Origin: Streptomyces ortus
GTDB taxonomy: Bacteria; Actinomycetota; Actinomycetes; Streptomycetales; Streptomycetaceae
Assembly: GCF_026341275.1 (NCBI RefSeq)
Contig: NZ_JAIFZO010000002.1
Coordinates: 8,541,296 to 8,605,295, forward strand
Reading direction: 5' to 3'
DNA length: 64,000 nt
The stretch's first letter is position 1. Each line of letters begins with the position of its first letter. A program made the translations under genes and the position numbers. Below are positions 17,775-25,311 of the stretch, piece by piece. Under the pieces are notes generated by a model. That model did no database searches and was not told the DNA's origin. It saw only the letters and a program-made list of their open reading frames with translations.

Positions 17775-18592
17775 CCGGGGACCGGGTGAGCCCCGACGAC
17801 CGTGGCCGGGTGCGGTACGAGAAGAAGGACCACGTAGCCCGCGTCACCCTCGACCGTGCCGAGGTCCTGAACGCCATGGACCTGCGCATGCACGAGGAAC
17901 TCGCCCGTGTCTGGGACGACGTGGAGGCCGACGACGACATCCGCGTCGTGGTCCTCACCGGGGCGGGCGACCGGGCCTTCTCCGTCGGCCAGGACCTGAA
18001 GGAACGCAGCCGCCTCGACGCGGAAGAGACCCCTCGGACGACGTTCGGAAGCCGGGGCCTGCCGGGCTGGCCCCGGCTCACCGAGCGGTTCACCCTCTCC
18101 AAACCGGTCCTGGCACGGGTCAACGGCTACGCCCTCGGCGGGGGCTTCGAGCTGGCGCTCGCCTGCGACCTCGTCATCGCCTCGCACGACGCGCGGTTCG
18201 CCCTGCCGGAGGCGCGGCTCGGGCTGGTCCCGGGGGCGGGCGGCGCCTTCAGGCTCGCCCGCCAGTTGCCTCTGAAGACGGCCATGGGACATCTGCTCAC
18301 CGGGCGACCCATCGACGCGGCGACAGCACTGCGCTTCGGACTGGTCAACGAGGTCGCCGAGGAAGGAGACCTGGACCGACGGGTCGACGCCTGGACGGAC
18401 GACCTGATCCGCAGCGCGCCCCTGTCGGTACGGGCCATCAAGGAAGCGGTGATGCGCTCGCTCGACCAGCCCCTGGAGGAGGCGTTCGCCACGAGGTACG
18501 CGTGGGAGGAACGGCGTATGCACAGCCGGGACGCCGTGGAAGGCCCCCGGGCCTTCGCGGAGAAGCGGGATCCCGTGTGGTCCGGCCGGTGA
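17771..18592 (+). CDS. dpgD: DpgD, enoyl-CoA hydratase/isomerase
   Basis: Canonical crotonase of 273 residues. Family motifs are VTLDRAEVLNAMD, DRAFSVGQDLKERS (oxyanion loop), VNGYALGGGFELALACDLVIAS, and LPEARLGLVPGAGGAFRL, with a catalytic-type Glu in PEARLG. With DpgB it dehydrates the DpgA product to give aromatic 3,5-dihydroxyphenylacetyl-CoA. GTG 17771 overlaps the dpgC stop; GTG 17786 is a possible later start. The long upstream open frame is only a shadow of dpgC. Confidence 0.92.
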   Translation: MTGDRVSPDDRGRVRYEKKDHVARVTLDRAEVLNAMDLRMHEELARVWDDVEADDDIRVVVLTGAGDRAFSVGQDLKERSRLDAEETPRTTFGSRGLPGWPRLTERFTLSKPVLARVNGYALGGGFELALACDLVIASHDARFALPEARLGLVPGAGGAFRLARQLPLKTAMGHLLTGRPIDAATALRFGLVNEVAEEGDLDRRVDAWTDDLIRSAPLSVRAIKEAVMRSLDQPLEEAFATRYAWEERRMHSRDAVEGPRAFAEKRDPVWSGR

Positions 18593-18720
18593 GGTGAGCG
18601 TGGTCCGTCGGTGGGGGTGAACCCGTCGGCGGGCCCTGGCGTCTCGGTCTCCGAACAGCGTGGCGGTTCGCTCCGTACGCCAAGGGCCGTCCCCCCGGGA
18701 GGCGGTGGAAGGATAGGACG

Positions 18721-19542
18721 ATGCCGATCGCGCGCGTCAACGGAACTGACCTCAGCTACGAAGATCACGACGGTCACGACGACCACGGCGGCTCGGGGGA
18801 GCCCGTCGTGCTGGTCGCCGGCACCGGCGCCCCGGGACGGGTCTGGCGAGCCCATCAGGTGCCCGCCCTCAGGGCGGCCGGCCACCGGGTGATCACGCTC
18901 GACAACCGCGGCATCCCGCCGACCGGACCGTCCCACGCCGGATTCACTCTCGACGACATGGCCGCGGACGTCGCCGGTCTGATCGAGCACCTGGGCGCGG
19001 GACCCTGCCGTGTCGTGGGCCACTCGCTGGGCGGTCTCATCACGCAGGAACTCCTCCTCGCCCGGCCCGAACTCGTCACGCGGGCCGTCCTGATGGCCAG
19101 CTGCGGACGAGCGGACGCGCTGATCACCGCCATGTCGGCCGCCGACATCGAACTGGCCGACAGCGGCGTCAAGATCCCTCCCGCCGTGTCCGCGTACCGC
19201 CAGGCCCTGCAGAACCTCTCACCACGGACGCTCGACGACGAGGACAGCCTGAGGGACTGGCTCGGCATTCTCGAACTCGCCGGCCCCGACCCGTCGACGG
19301 TCCGCGCGCAACTGGGCCTCGAAGTCATCCCGAACCGCCTGCCGAGCTACCGCCGGATCACCCGCCCCTGCCTCGTCCTCGCCTTCCAGGACGACCTGGT
19401 CGTCCGCCCCTACCTGTCACGCGAACTCGCCGCGGCCATCCCGGCAGCCGCGTACACCGAGATACCCGGCTGTGGCCACTACGGCTACCTGGAGCGGCCG
19501 GACGCCGTGAACGAGGCGGTCATCGGGTTCCTCACGGGGTGA
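18721..19542 (+). CDS. Alpha/beta hydrolase at the end of the DPG operon
   Basis: Alpha/beta-hydrolase-fold protein of 273 residues. The nucleophile elbow VVGHSLGGL, the acid in FQDDLVVRP and the histidine in GCGHYGYLERP form a plausible Ser-Asp-His triad, and LVAGTGAPGRVW resembles the oxyanion region. It starts 128 bases after dpgD in the same direction and is the last gene before a remnant-rich stretch. It could be a thioesterase or editing hydrolase, or a Bhp-like hydrolase as seen in glycopeptide clusters; the sequence alone does not decide. A His/Asp-rich loop (DHDGHDDHGG) near residue 17 is unusual and could bind metal. Confidence 0.8.
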   Translation: MPIARVNGTDLSYEDHDGHDDHGGSGEPVVLVAGTGAPGRVWRAHQVPALRAAGHRVITLDNRGIPPTGPSHAGFTLDDMAADVAGLIEHLGAGPCRVVGHSLGGLITQELLLARPELVTRAVLMASCGRADALITAMSAADIELADSGVKIPPAVSAYRQALQNLSPRTLDDEDSLRDWLGILELAGPDPSTVRAQLGLEVIPNRLPSYRRITRPCLVLAFQDDLVVRPYLSRELAAAIPAAAYTEIPGCGHYGYLERPDAVNEAVIGFLTG

Positions 19543-19759
19543 AGCAACCGGTGATCAGGCTCTCTGTGAATCCCTGGGACACCCGGCGGCCGACTGAGGC
19601 CGTGCCACCGCAACGGGCTATGGGACCGCAACGGGCAGTGGCACCAGCCGGTGCGGCGTCGCGCGACGCGGTCCGGGCGGCATCCCGTGCTCGCGACCTG
19701 CGGCGGCAGTGATCGGGGAGAACGCATCAACGGCAACGCACGTACACGAACGGAACACC

Positions 19760-19852
19760 ATGAAGATCGGTGTCCTCGGTGTCCTCGGCACCGTCAGCAT
19801 CGGCGCGACCCTGACCCGGCGGCTCGGTGCCCACGGACATGCTGAACCCTGG
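19760..19852 (+). pseudogene. N-terminal fragment of an F420/NADP-type oxidoreductase
   Basis: The translation MKIGVLG...TVSIGATLTRRLGAHGH matches the dinucleotide-binding start of NADPH-dependent F420 reductase-like proteins, with a 3-codon insertion. After about 31 residues the similarity ends and the frame runs into unrelated sequence. The rest of 19543-20199 holds no supported gene. Confidence 0.5.
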
Positions 19853-20199
19853 CGCACGGCAGCCGCGGGCACCGACGCGGCTGCCGTGCGCAGAGAACCC
19901 GTCACTGCGGGCCTGTCCATGGCCCGGCCGCGCGCACAGTCGGCGGCATGTGCGGACGTGCCGCACAGCGCCATCTGCGCGCTTGCGGTGCGCGATCCGC
20001 CTACACCGGACCGGACGTCCTGCCTGCCAAGATCGTGCCGGCTGACGGGTTCGCCCTGCGGCCCGTGGGCGCCGCGGTACTCGCCGCAACTGGGCGCCGC
20101 GGTTGGAGTCGGCTGAGCGACCTGCTCCCTGCGGCTGCCGACGGTTCGCGCCTCGCCCGGCTGTCGACCGCCACCGAACCCGCGCCGGAGGAGGCGGAT

Positions 20200-20508
20200 T
20201 CAGCCGAAAAGGGGCTCGCCGTCATGGGCGCTGAAGCGCACGAACTCGGGAGTTCCGTCGAACGCGCGGCTGAAGATCGCGGCGAATTCGGCGAATGCAG
20301 GTGATGCCAGGTGAGTCTGCAGTGCTTCCTCGGACGCCCACTCCTCCATCAGAACCAAGACGGTCGGATCCACGACATCTTGCGAGAACTGGTATCGGTT
20401 GCAGCCTGGCTCGGCCCGACTCGAGTTGCTCATCAGCGCTGCGGCCCTCAGAACCGCATCGAGCATGTCGGACCGCACGCGCGCTACGCCGTGGACCACG
20501 ATGGTCAT
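20200..20508 (-). CDS. Antibiotic-biosynthesis-monooxygenase (ABM) domain protein
   Basis: Small single-domain protein of 102 residues with the dimeric ferredoxin-like ABM/YgiN pattern: an N-terminal strand (MTIVVHGVARV), EPGCNRYQFSQDVVDP, LVLMEEWASEEALQTHLASPAF and FVRF near the end. Relatives are quinol monooxygenases or stress-induced small enzymes. The ATG at 20508 is chosen over the longer frame because a GGAGGAG site lies directly upstream. It is transcribed divergently from a MarR regulator with a perfect palindrome between them, so it is probably the regulated target gene. Confidence 0.85.
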   Translation of the reverse strand: MTIVVHGVARVRSDMLDAVLRAAALMSNSSRAEPGCNRYQFSQDVVDPTVLVLMEEWASEEALQTHLASPAFAEFAAIFSRAFDGTPEFVRFSAHDGEPLFG

Positions 20509-20554
20509 GGCTCTCCTCCGTACGGTGATGACGCCCACTTGACTGCAACGTCGA

Positions 20555-20577
20555 CATCATTCAACGGCTGAATGATG
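20555..20577. promoter_or_regulatory. Perfect 9-base inverted repeat, probable MarR operator
   Basis: CATCATTCA (20555-20563), spacer ACGGC, TGAATGATG (20569-20577). It sits in the divergent promoter between the ABM gene and the MarR gene, 47 bases from the ABM start and 41 bases from the marR start. Size and position fit a dimeric MarR-family operator controlling both genes. Confidence 0.75.
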
Positions 20578-20618
20578 TGATCGCGAAATTACCACTCCAT
20601 CGGGATACGATGCAATAC

Positions 20619-21131
20619 ATGAATGATTCTGCTGCTGGTCGACCTTCGCAGCCCCCGGCCGCTGACGGCGACCCGGACAGTCGAGCCTTCGCCGCAGGCG
20701 TCGCAAGCCGCCCGTCCCTGCTGCTCGCTCGCATCGGCACCGCTCTCGAAGCCGCCGGTGACGAGTGGCTGGCGCCCAGCGGGCTCAACGGCCGCGATTA
20801 CGCGGTACTCGCCATCCTCACCACCGATAAGCCCGGCACCCAGCAAGAACTCGCTCGCCTGCTGGGGAAAGCACCCGGCATCGCCGTCATCGCCGTCGAC
20901 CGCCTCCAGGAAGCCGGCCTGGTGGAACGGCGCCGCGATCCGGCGGACCGCCGCCGCAGCCGGGTCGTCGTGACACCCGCCGGACGTAGAGCGCTGCGGA
21001 AGGCAGACCTCCTGGCGGACGACGGCCTGTCCCAACTGCTCCCGGGCCTGACCGTTCAGGAGCGCGAGGTGCTCTACGGACTGCTCAGCCGCGGCGCCTC
21101 GCACCCGACCGAGGAGACCTCGGACGGATGA
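20619..21131 (+). CDS. MarR-family transcriptional regulator
   Basis: Winged-helix repressor of 170 residues. The core is LNGRDYAVLAILTTDKPGTQQELARLLGKAPGIAVIAVDRLQEAGLVERRRDPADRRRSRVVVTPAGR (given here as location, residues about 50-120, with the DPADRRR wing typical of the family split below). The wing motif RRDPADRRRSR is diagnostic of MarR proteins. ATG 20619 is chosen because earlier starts at 20577 or 20610 would place the coding region in the operator or lack a good site. It probably senses a phenolic or xenobiotic ligand and represses itself and the ABM gene. Confidence 0.88.
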   Translation: MNDSAAGRPSQPPAADGDPDSRAFAAGVASRPSLLLARIGTALEAAGDEWLAPSGLNGRDYAVLAILTTDKPGTQQELARLLGKAPGIAVIAVDRLQEAGLVERRRDPADRRRSRVVVTPAGRRALRKADLLADDGLSQLLPGLTVQEREVLYGLLSRGASHPTEETSDG

Positions 21132-21192
21132 CCGCGCCGTTGCGACGGCCCGGGCATCAGAAGCGTTACCGGAGAGGGCGGGCGTCGTCGGG

Positions 21193-22041
21193 TTACTCGT
21201 GGACCTGAGCGTTCACTTTGGGATGCGTGTCACCGCGGTCCGCGCCCAGGCTCGCGAGCAGGCGCAGGCCGTCCTCGGCGGGACTGCCGGGGGCCGCGGA
21301 CAACACCAACAACTCCATACCTGATTCGTCCGCTGGTGCGAAGCTCTCCTGGTGCAGTTCCAGCAGTCCGACCAGCGGGTGCTGGTACGCCTTGCGTCCA
21401 TGGACGCGGGCACGCACGTCCGCGCGCGCCCAGAGGCGGCGGAAGCGCTCACTGCCCATCGCCAACTCGCCGATCAGCGAAGCCAGATGGGGGTCCTCGG
21501 GGTACTTGCCGGCGGCCAGGCGCAGGTGCCCGACCACGTCGAGGGTGCAGTTCTCCCAGTCCGCGTAGAGGCCGCGCTCGGCCTCATCGAGGAAGATGTG
21601 CCGGGCGCTGTTCAGGCCCGGCTTGGACCGGCCGTAGAGGAGCCCGGCGAGGCGGTTCCCGGCGAGCACGTTCATGCGGTGGTCCATGATCAGCGCGGGT
21701 GCGTCGGCGACCAGGTCGAGGACGCGCAGCAGCTCTGGCCGGACTTGCCCGCCCGGCGTCTTCGCACGGCGACGGCGCTGCCGGGCGAGTCGGCAGAGGT
21801 GCCCGCGTTCGGTCTCGTCGAGGCCAAGGACACGGGCGAGCGCGTTGAGGACTTGCTCGGAAGGCTGGGTCGCGCGGCCCTGTTCCAGGCGTACGTAGTA
21901 GTCGAAGCTCACTCCGGACAGGTGCGCGACCTCTTCGCGACGCAGCCCTTCGACTCGGCGGCGGCTGTCGGTGGGGATGCCGACGGCCGCCGGATCGACC
22001 CGTGAGCGCCGGGTCCGCAGGAAGCTCGCGAGATCGTCCAT
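21193..22041 (-). CDS. XRE-family regulator with MmyB-like ligand domain
   Basis: Regulator of 282 residues. An N-terminal Cro/CI helix-turn-helix (about 30-85: RREEVAHLSGVSFDYYVRLE) is followed by an MmyB-like PAS-type domain (DLVADAPALIMDHRMNVLA, LRLAAGKYPEDP, FRRLWARADV). Proteins of this kind are abundant in Streptomyces and often lie next to an oxidoreductase or fatty-acid-related gene they control. The ATG at 22041 is the natural start (MDDLASFLRTRR); the longer upstream frame reads through the neighbouring gene. It is divergent, across 138 bases, from the NAD(P)H oxidoreductase. Confidence 0.9.
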   Translation of the reverse strand: MDDLASFLRTRRSRVDPAAVGIPTDSRRRVEGLRREEVAHLSGVSFDYYVRLEQGRATQPSEQVLNALARVLGLDETERGHLCRLARQRRRRAKTPGGQVRPELLRVLDLVADAPALIMDHRMNVLAGNRLAGLLYGRSKPGLNSARHIFLDEAERGLYADWENCTLDVVGHLRLAAGKYPEDPHLASLIGELAMGSERFRRLWARADVRARVHGRKAYQHPLVGLLELHQESFAPADESGMELLVLSAAPGSPAEDGLRLLASLGADRGDTHPKVNAQVHE

Positions 22042-22179
22042 GCTTCCCAGTATGGCCTCGCCGCTGCCCGCGGAGGTGGTACTGCCGTTACCAGGAAGTC
22101 CAGTCCACGGAAGAGGCGTCCCTGAACGCCGGGCGCCGCGAAGCCCAGGATCGAGGGCATCCGATCCGAAGGAGTTCCC

Positions 22180-22959
22180 GTGAAGACGCTGATCGTCTAT
22201 GCCCACCCGGAGCCGAAGTCGCTCAACGGCTCGCTGAAGGACCTCGCGGTGTCCACATTGGACAATGCGGGGCACGAAGTGCAGGTGAGTGATCTGTACG
22301 CGATGAACTGGAAGGCGGTCGTGGACGCCGCGGACTACGGCGTCCATGCGTCGAGTCCGCTGAAAGTCGCGCGGGACTCGGGCCGGGCCTTCGATGCCGG
22401 GACGCTCACTCCGGACGTCGGCACCGAGCAGGAGAAGCTTCTGTGGGCCGACACGATCATCTTCCAGTTCCCGCTGTGGTGGTACACGATGCCTGCGATC
22501 CTCAAAGGCTGGGTGGATCGGGTGTTCACGTTCCACTTCGCGTACGGCGTCGGCGAGCACAGCGACACCAAGTACGGCGAGCGCTTCGGCGAAGGAACCC
22601 TCGCGGGCCGCAGGGCCCTGCTGTCGGTGACCACCGGCGGCCCGGAGCCGCATTACGCCGCCCGCGGGATCGCCGGCCCCATCGACGATCTGCTGTTCCC
22701 GATTCAGCACGGCATCCTCTACTACCCGGGCATCGAGGTACTGCCGCCGTTCGTGCTGTACAGCACCGACCGGATGACTGACAAGGACTACCCGGACGTC
22801 GCCAAGGCCTGGGAGCAGCGCCTGCTCACCCTGGAGTCGACCGAGCCGATCGCTTTCCGGCGGCAGAACTTCGGTGACTACGAGATCCCCTCACTGCAGC
22901 TGATGGAGGGACTGGAGCCCGCGGGCCGCACGGGTTTCGGGCTGCACGTGCGGGGCTGA
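22180..22959 (+). CDS. NAD(P)H dehydrogenase (quinone), flavodoxin fold
   Basis: FMN/FAD-binding oxidoreductase of 259 residues of the NQO1/KefF/MdaB group. It starts with KTLIVYAHPEPKSLNGSL (flavin phosphate loop) and has FQFPLWWYTMPAILKGWVDRVF, the ring-stacking segment, and SVTTGGPEPHY. Such enzymes reduce quinones by two electrons and protect against quinone or thiol stress. The GTG start has an AAGGAG site. It is divergent from the XRE/MmyB-type regulator, which probably controls it. Confidence 0.9.
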   Translation: MKTLIVYAHPEPKSLNGSLKDLAVSTLDNAGHEVQVSDLYAMNWKAVVDAADYGVHASSPLKVARDSGRAFDAGTLTPDVGTEQEKLLWADTIIFQFPLWWYTMPAILKGWVDRVFTFHFAYGVGEHSDTKYGERFGEGTLAGRRALLSVTTGGPEPHYAARGIAGPIDDLLFPIQHGILYYPGIEVLPPFVLYSTDRMTDKDYPDVAKAWEQRLLTLESTEPIAFRRQNFGDYEIPSLQLMEGLEPAGRTGFGLHVRG

Positions 22960-22989
22960 CCGCGGGAGACGGACAGGACGAGCCGGGCG

Positions 22990-23404
22990 CGAACCCGAGA
23001 AGCAGCCCGTCTCCTGTCCAGCACCGGCCGCCCGGCCGAGCTCGTACAGTCCCTCGGTGAAGACACCGTCGCACTGGAGGATCCGCAGCAGGTCCAGGTC
23101 CAGGTCCAGGTCCAGGTCCAGAGCCAGGTCCAGAGCCAGGTCCAGAGCCAGGGCCAGGGCCAGGGCCCCGGTCTGGAAACCACCGCAGCGCACTCTGCCC
23201 CGGCCCAGATCGCCCTGCTGGGCAAACCCGGCCTGCGGGTCGCCGAAGTCCACCAGGCCACCGGCGTGCTCGCCGCCCAGCTCGACACCGACTGCGGCAG
23301 CGCGCTGATCTGCCTGCGTGGGTACGCCTGCAGTCACGGCCGTGCCCTCCTCGATGTCGCCCGCGACGTACTCGCGCGTCGGCTCCGGCAAGTTGACCCT
23401 CAAG
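22990..23404 (+). pseudogene. Remnant of an ANTAR-domain protein with VQ repeat
   Basis: The frame beginning just after the upstream gene has no start codon but reads through REAARLLSSTGRPAELVQSL, a VQVQVQ/SQVQSQ tract, then VAEVHQATGVLAAQLDTDCG and ICLRGYACSHGRALLDVARD, which is the three-helix ANTAR RNA-binding signature (HQATGxLAAQL). ANTAR proteins act by transcription antitermination. A start, a sensor domain and a proper end are missing. A GTG at 23266 could start only a stub. I read it as a decayed gene containing an expanded hexanucleotide repeat. Confidence 0.6.
23089..23166 (+). repeat. Tandem hexanucleotide repeat (CAGGTC/CAGAGC/CAGGGC), 13 units
   Basis: Thirteen consecutive 6-base units of the form CAGNNC: five CAGGTC, then alternating CAGAGC and CAGGTC, then three CAGGGC. 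It encodes alternating Gln-Val/Ser/Gly in the ANTAR remnant frame. It is a slippage-type microsatellite, not a CRISPR array, as there are no spacers. Confidence 0.9.
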
Positions 23405-23589
23405 GTCGTCCATCCGCTCCCGGGCCGCCGCCCCCCCGGGTCTCCAACTCCTCGAACAGTGAGCCCATCGGTGTCGCCTCCTCCACCGTCACGGTAGAGA
23501 CGAGAACCCGGCCAGCGACTGCCCGAGCGGGGCCAGGGCATGCCCCGTGCAGCAGATGTTGGGGTCCCAGTCCCACATCTGCCCAGCGC

Positions 23590-24115
23590 AGGACGTGCAC
23601 GGTGAGGCACGGTTCTGCGCAGCTCTCGTGCCTGCTGGAGCGCGGGTGCTGGACGCCGGTTGCGACACCGGGACGGGTCGCGATCCGGCTCGCGGAGCTC
23701 GGGTACGACTGCGTCGGGGTGGATCTCGACGCGTCGGTGCCGGCAGTGGCGCAGCAGCAGGCGCCGGAACTGCCCTGGTTCCAGGCCGATCTGACCGGGT
23801 TCGCCGGCTGGGGTCGGCATCGCGGCGGACTTCGATCTCGTGGTCGCCGCAGGCGGCATTTTCCCGTTGCTCGCCGCCGGCACCGAGGCAACGGTGGCCG
23901 GCCGCCTCGCCGCGGCCCTGCGTTCGGGCGTTCTGAGGGCCGTCGGCTTCCGCCTGGACGAGGCCCATCTGCCCGTGCTGCCGAGCATCACGCTGTCGGA
24001 GTACGACGACTGCTGTGCCGCAGCCGACCTCACCCTCGTCGACCGCTTCGCCACCTGGGATGCCGCCCCTACGACGGCGGCGGCTACGCCGTCAGTATCC
24101 ACGGCCGGGGACAGT
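23590..24115 (+). pseudogene. SAM-dependent methyltransferase, multiply frameshifted
   Basis: Class I methyltransferase sequence is readable only by changing frame at least three times. The pieces are GEARFCAALVPAGARVLDAG (motif I, from about 23600), VAIRLAELGYDCVGVDLDAS and ELPWFQADLTGFA, then AADFDLVVAAGGIFPLLAAG, ITLSEYDDCCAAADLTLVDR and finally YDGGGYAVSIHGR near 24090. The order matches an intact family member of about 200 residues, so it is a whole gene destroyed by small indels. No start codon or ribosome site was identified. Confidence 0.8.
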
Positions 24116-24447
24116 CTGAGAGTCCGGCCCGCGGTCCACGCGCCCCGACATCGTCGCGTACGCGGCAGGTGACCAGCTCATTTCCCGATGTCACGCACTG
24201 CCGAACCGCGAAACGGCTGTCGACGAGACCCCCGCAACCGCAGTCACCGGTTTCACCGCACGGGGAACAGACCTGAGTACGTCAGAGTTTCGTAAGGGTT
24301 TACATACTGGGCAGTGCGTCATCTGGTTCTAAGGTACCGGGAAGGGGGAGTGGATGGTCGGCAAAAGATTCAGCCATTCCCTTCGAAACGTATACGCAAC
24401 GCTTCGTGTGTCGTTTTCCCGTCCCAATAGAATTGAGAAGGAGAGAC

Positions 24448-25149
24448 GTGAAGAAGTGGCTGGCTGAGTTCATCGGAACGCTGTTTCTTATGTTAACCAT
24501 CACCACGGCGGTGCTTTCCAAGGCCGCGTTGGCGCCATTGGCCATAGGCGCAGTTCTGATGGTCATGGTATACGCCGGAGGCCATGTATCCGGTGCCCAC
24601 TTCAATCCGGCCGTCACGCTCGCGGTCTTCCTGCGGCACAGGATCGCAGCGGCCGACGCAGGTGCCTACGTCGTGGCCCAGGTAGTGGGTGCAGCGGTTG
24701 GAGGGCTGATCGGTCGCTGGGTCGTCAACCCGGCAGACGTCACGGCCGTGTCCTTCTCGGGCCGTCAACTCGGGGCCGCGCTCATGGTGGAGGTTCTTTT
24801 CACCTTCGCACTGGCCTACGTAGTCCTCAACGTCGCCACCAGCAGCGACCACGAGATGAACTCGTTCTACGGTCTGGCCATCGGTTTCACCGTCCTCGCG
24901 GGTGCGGTGGCAGTGGGTGGCGTATCCGGAGGAGCCTTCAATCCCGCTGTGGCCGTGGCGGGTTCCATGGCCGGCTTGTTTTCCTGGTCCTCGCTGTGGG
25001 TCTTCCTCCTTTCGCAGAGCGTGGGCGGCGCCCTGGCGGCTTTCGCTTTCCTCGCCCTCAATCCTCATGACCGCGGTGTGCTGCCGACCGAACCGGACGC
25101 AACACGTGGCGTCGACACCCCGGATTCCGGAGTTCGGAATCCCGCCTGA
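24448..25149 (+). CDS. MIP-family channel (aquaporin-like)
   Basis: Membrane channel of 233 residues with six helices and two half-helix motifs, HFNPAVTLA and AFNPAVAVA. After the second NPA the usual selectivity-filter Arg is replaced by Val, so the pore is probably not a classical strict water channel; it may pass larger or different neutral solutes, including H2O2. GTG 24448 has a GAAGGAGAG site. Codon 16 (24493-24495) is TTA, so translation should be bldA-dependent. It lies 160 bases before katG in the same direction, which fits a peroxide-related role, but this is inference. Confidence 0.88.
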   Translation: MKKWLAEFIGTLFLMLTITTAVLSKAALAPLAIGAVLMVMVYAGGHVSGAHFNPAVTLAVFLRHRIAAADAGAYVVAQVVGAAVGGLIGRWVVNPADVTAVSFSGRQLGAALMVEVLFTFALAYVVLNVATSSDHEMNSFYGLAIGFTVLAGAVAVGGVSGGAFNPAVAVAGSMAGLFSWSSLWVFLLSQSVGGALAAFAFLALNPHDRGVLPTEPDATRGVDTPDSGVRNPA

Positions 25150-25311
25150 GTTTCTCAGGACGGTGAGCGGTGTCTCACCCGCAGGTGTCAGCGAAACACC
25201 CGATACGCGTCCGGGGCGATGTGGTGGAGATGGTGCGTCCGCCGTCCAGAGAGTGCCTGTGCACTGTCGCGTCTCTTACTTTGCAGTCCATGCCGTTCGG
25301 AAGGATTCCCC

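Noticed and set aside
19948..20304. MCGR-starting frame resembling the start of an SOS-response peptidase
   Set aside because: Only the first four residues match; no further SRAP motifs.
23089..23166. Possible CRISPR-like repeat
   Set aside because: Units are contiguous 6-base repeats with no spacers, so it is a microsatellite.
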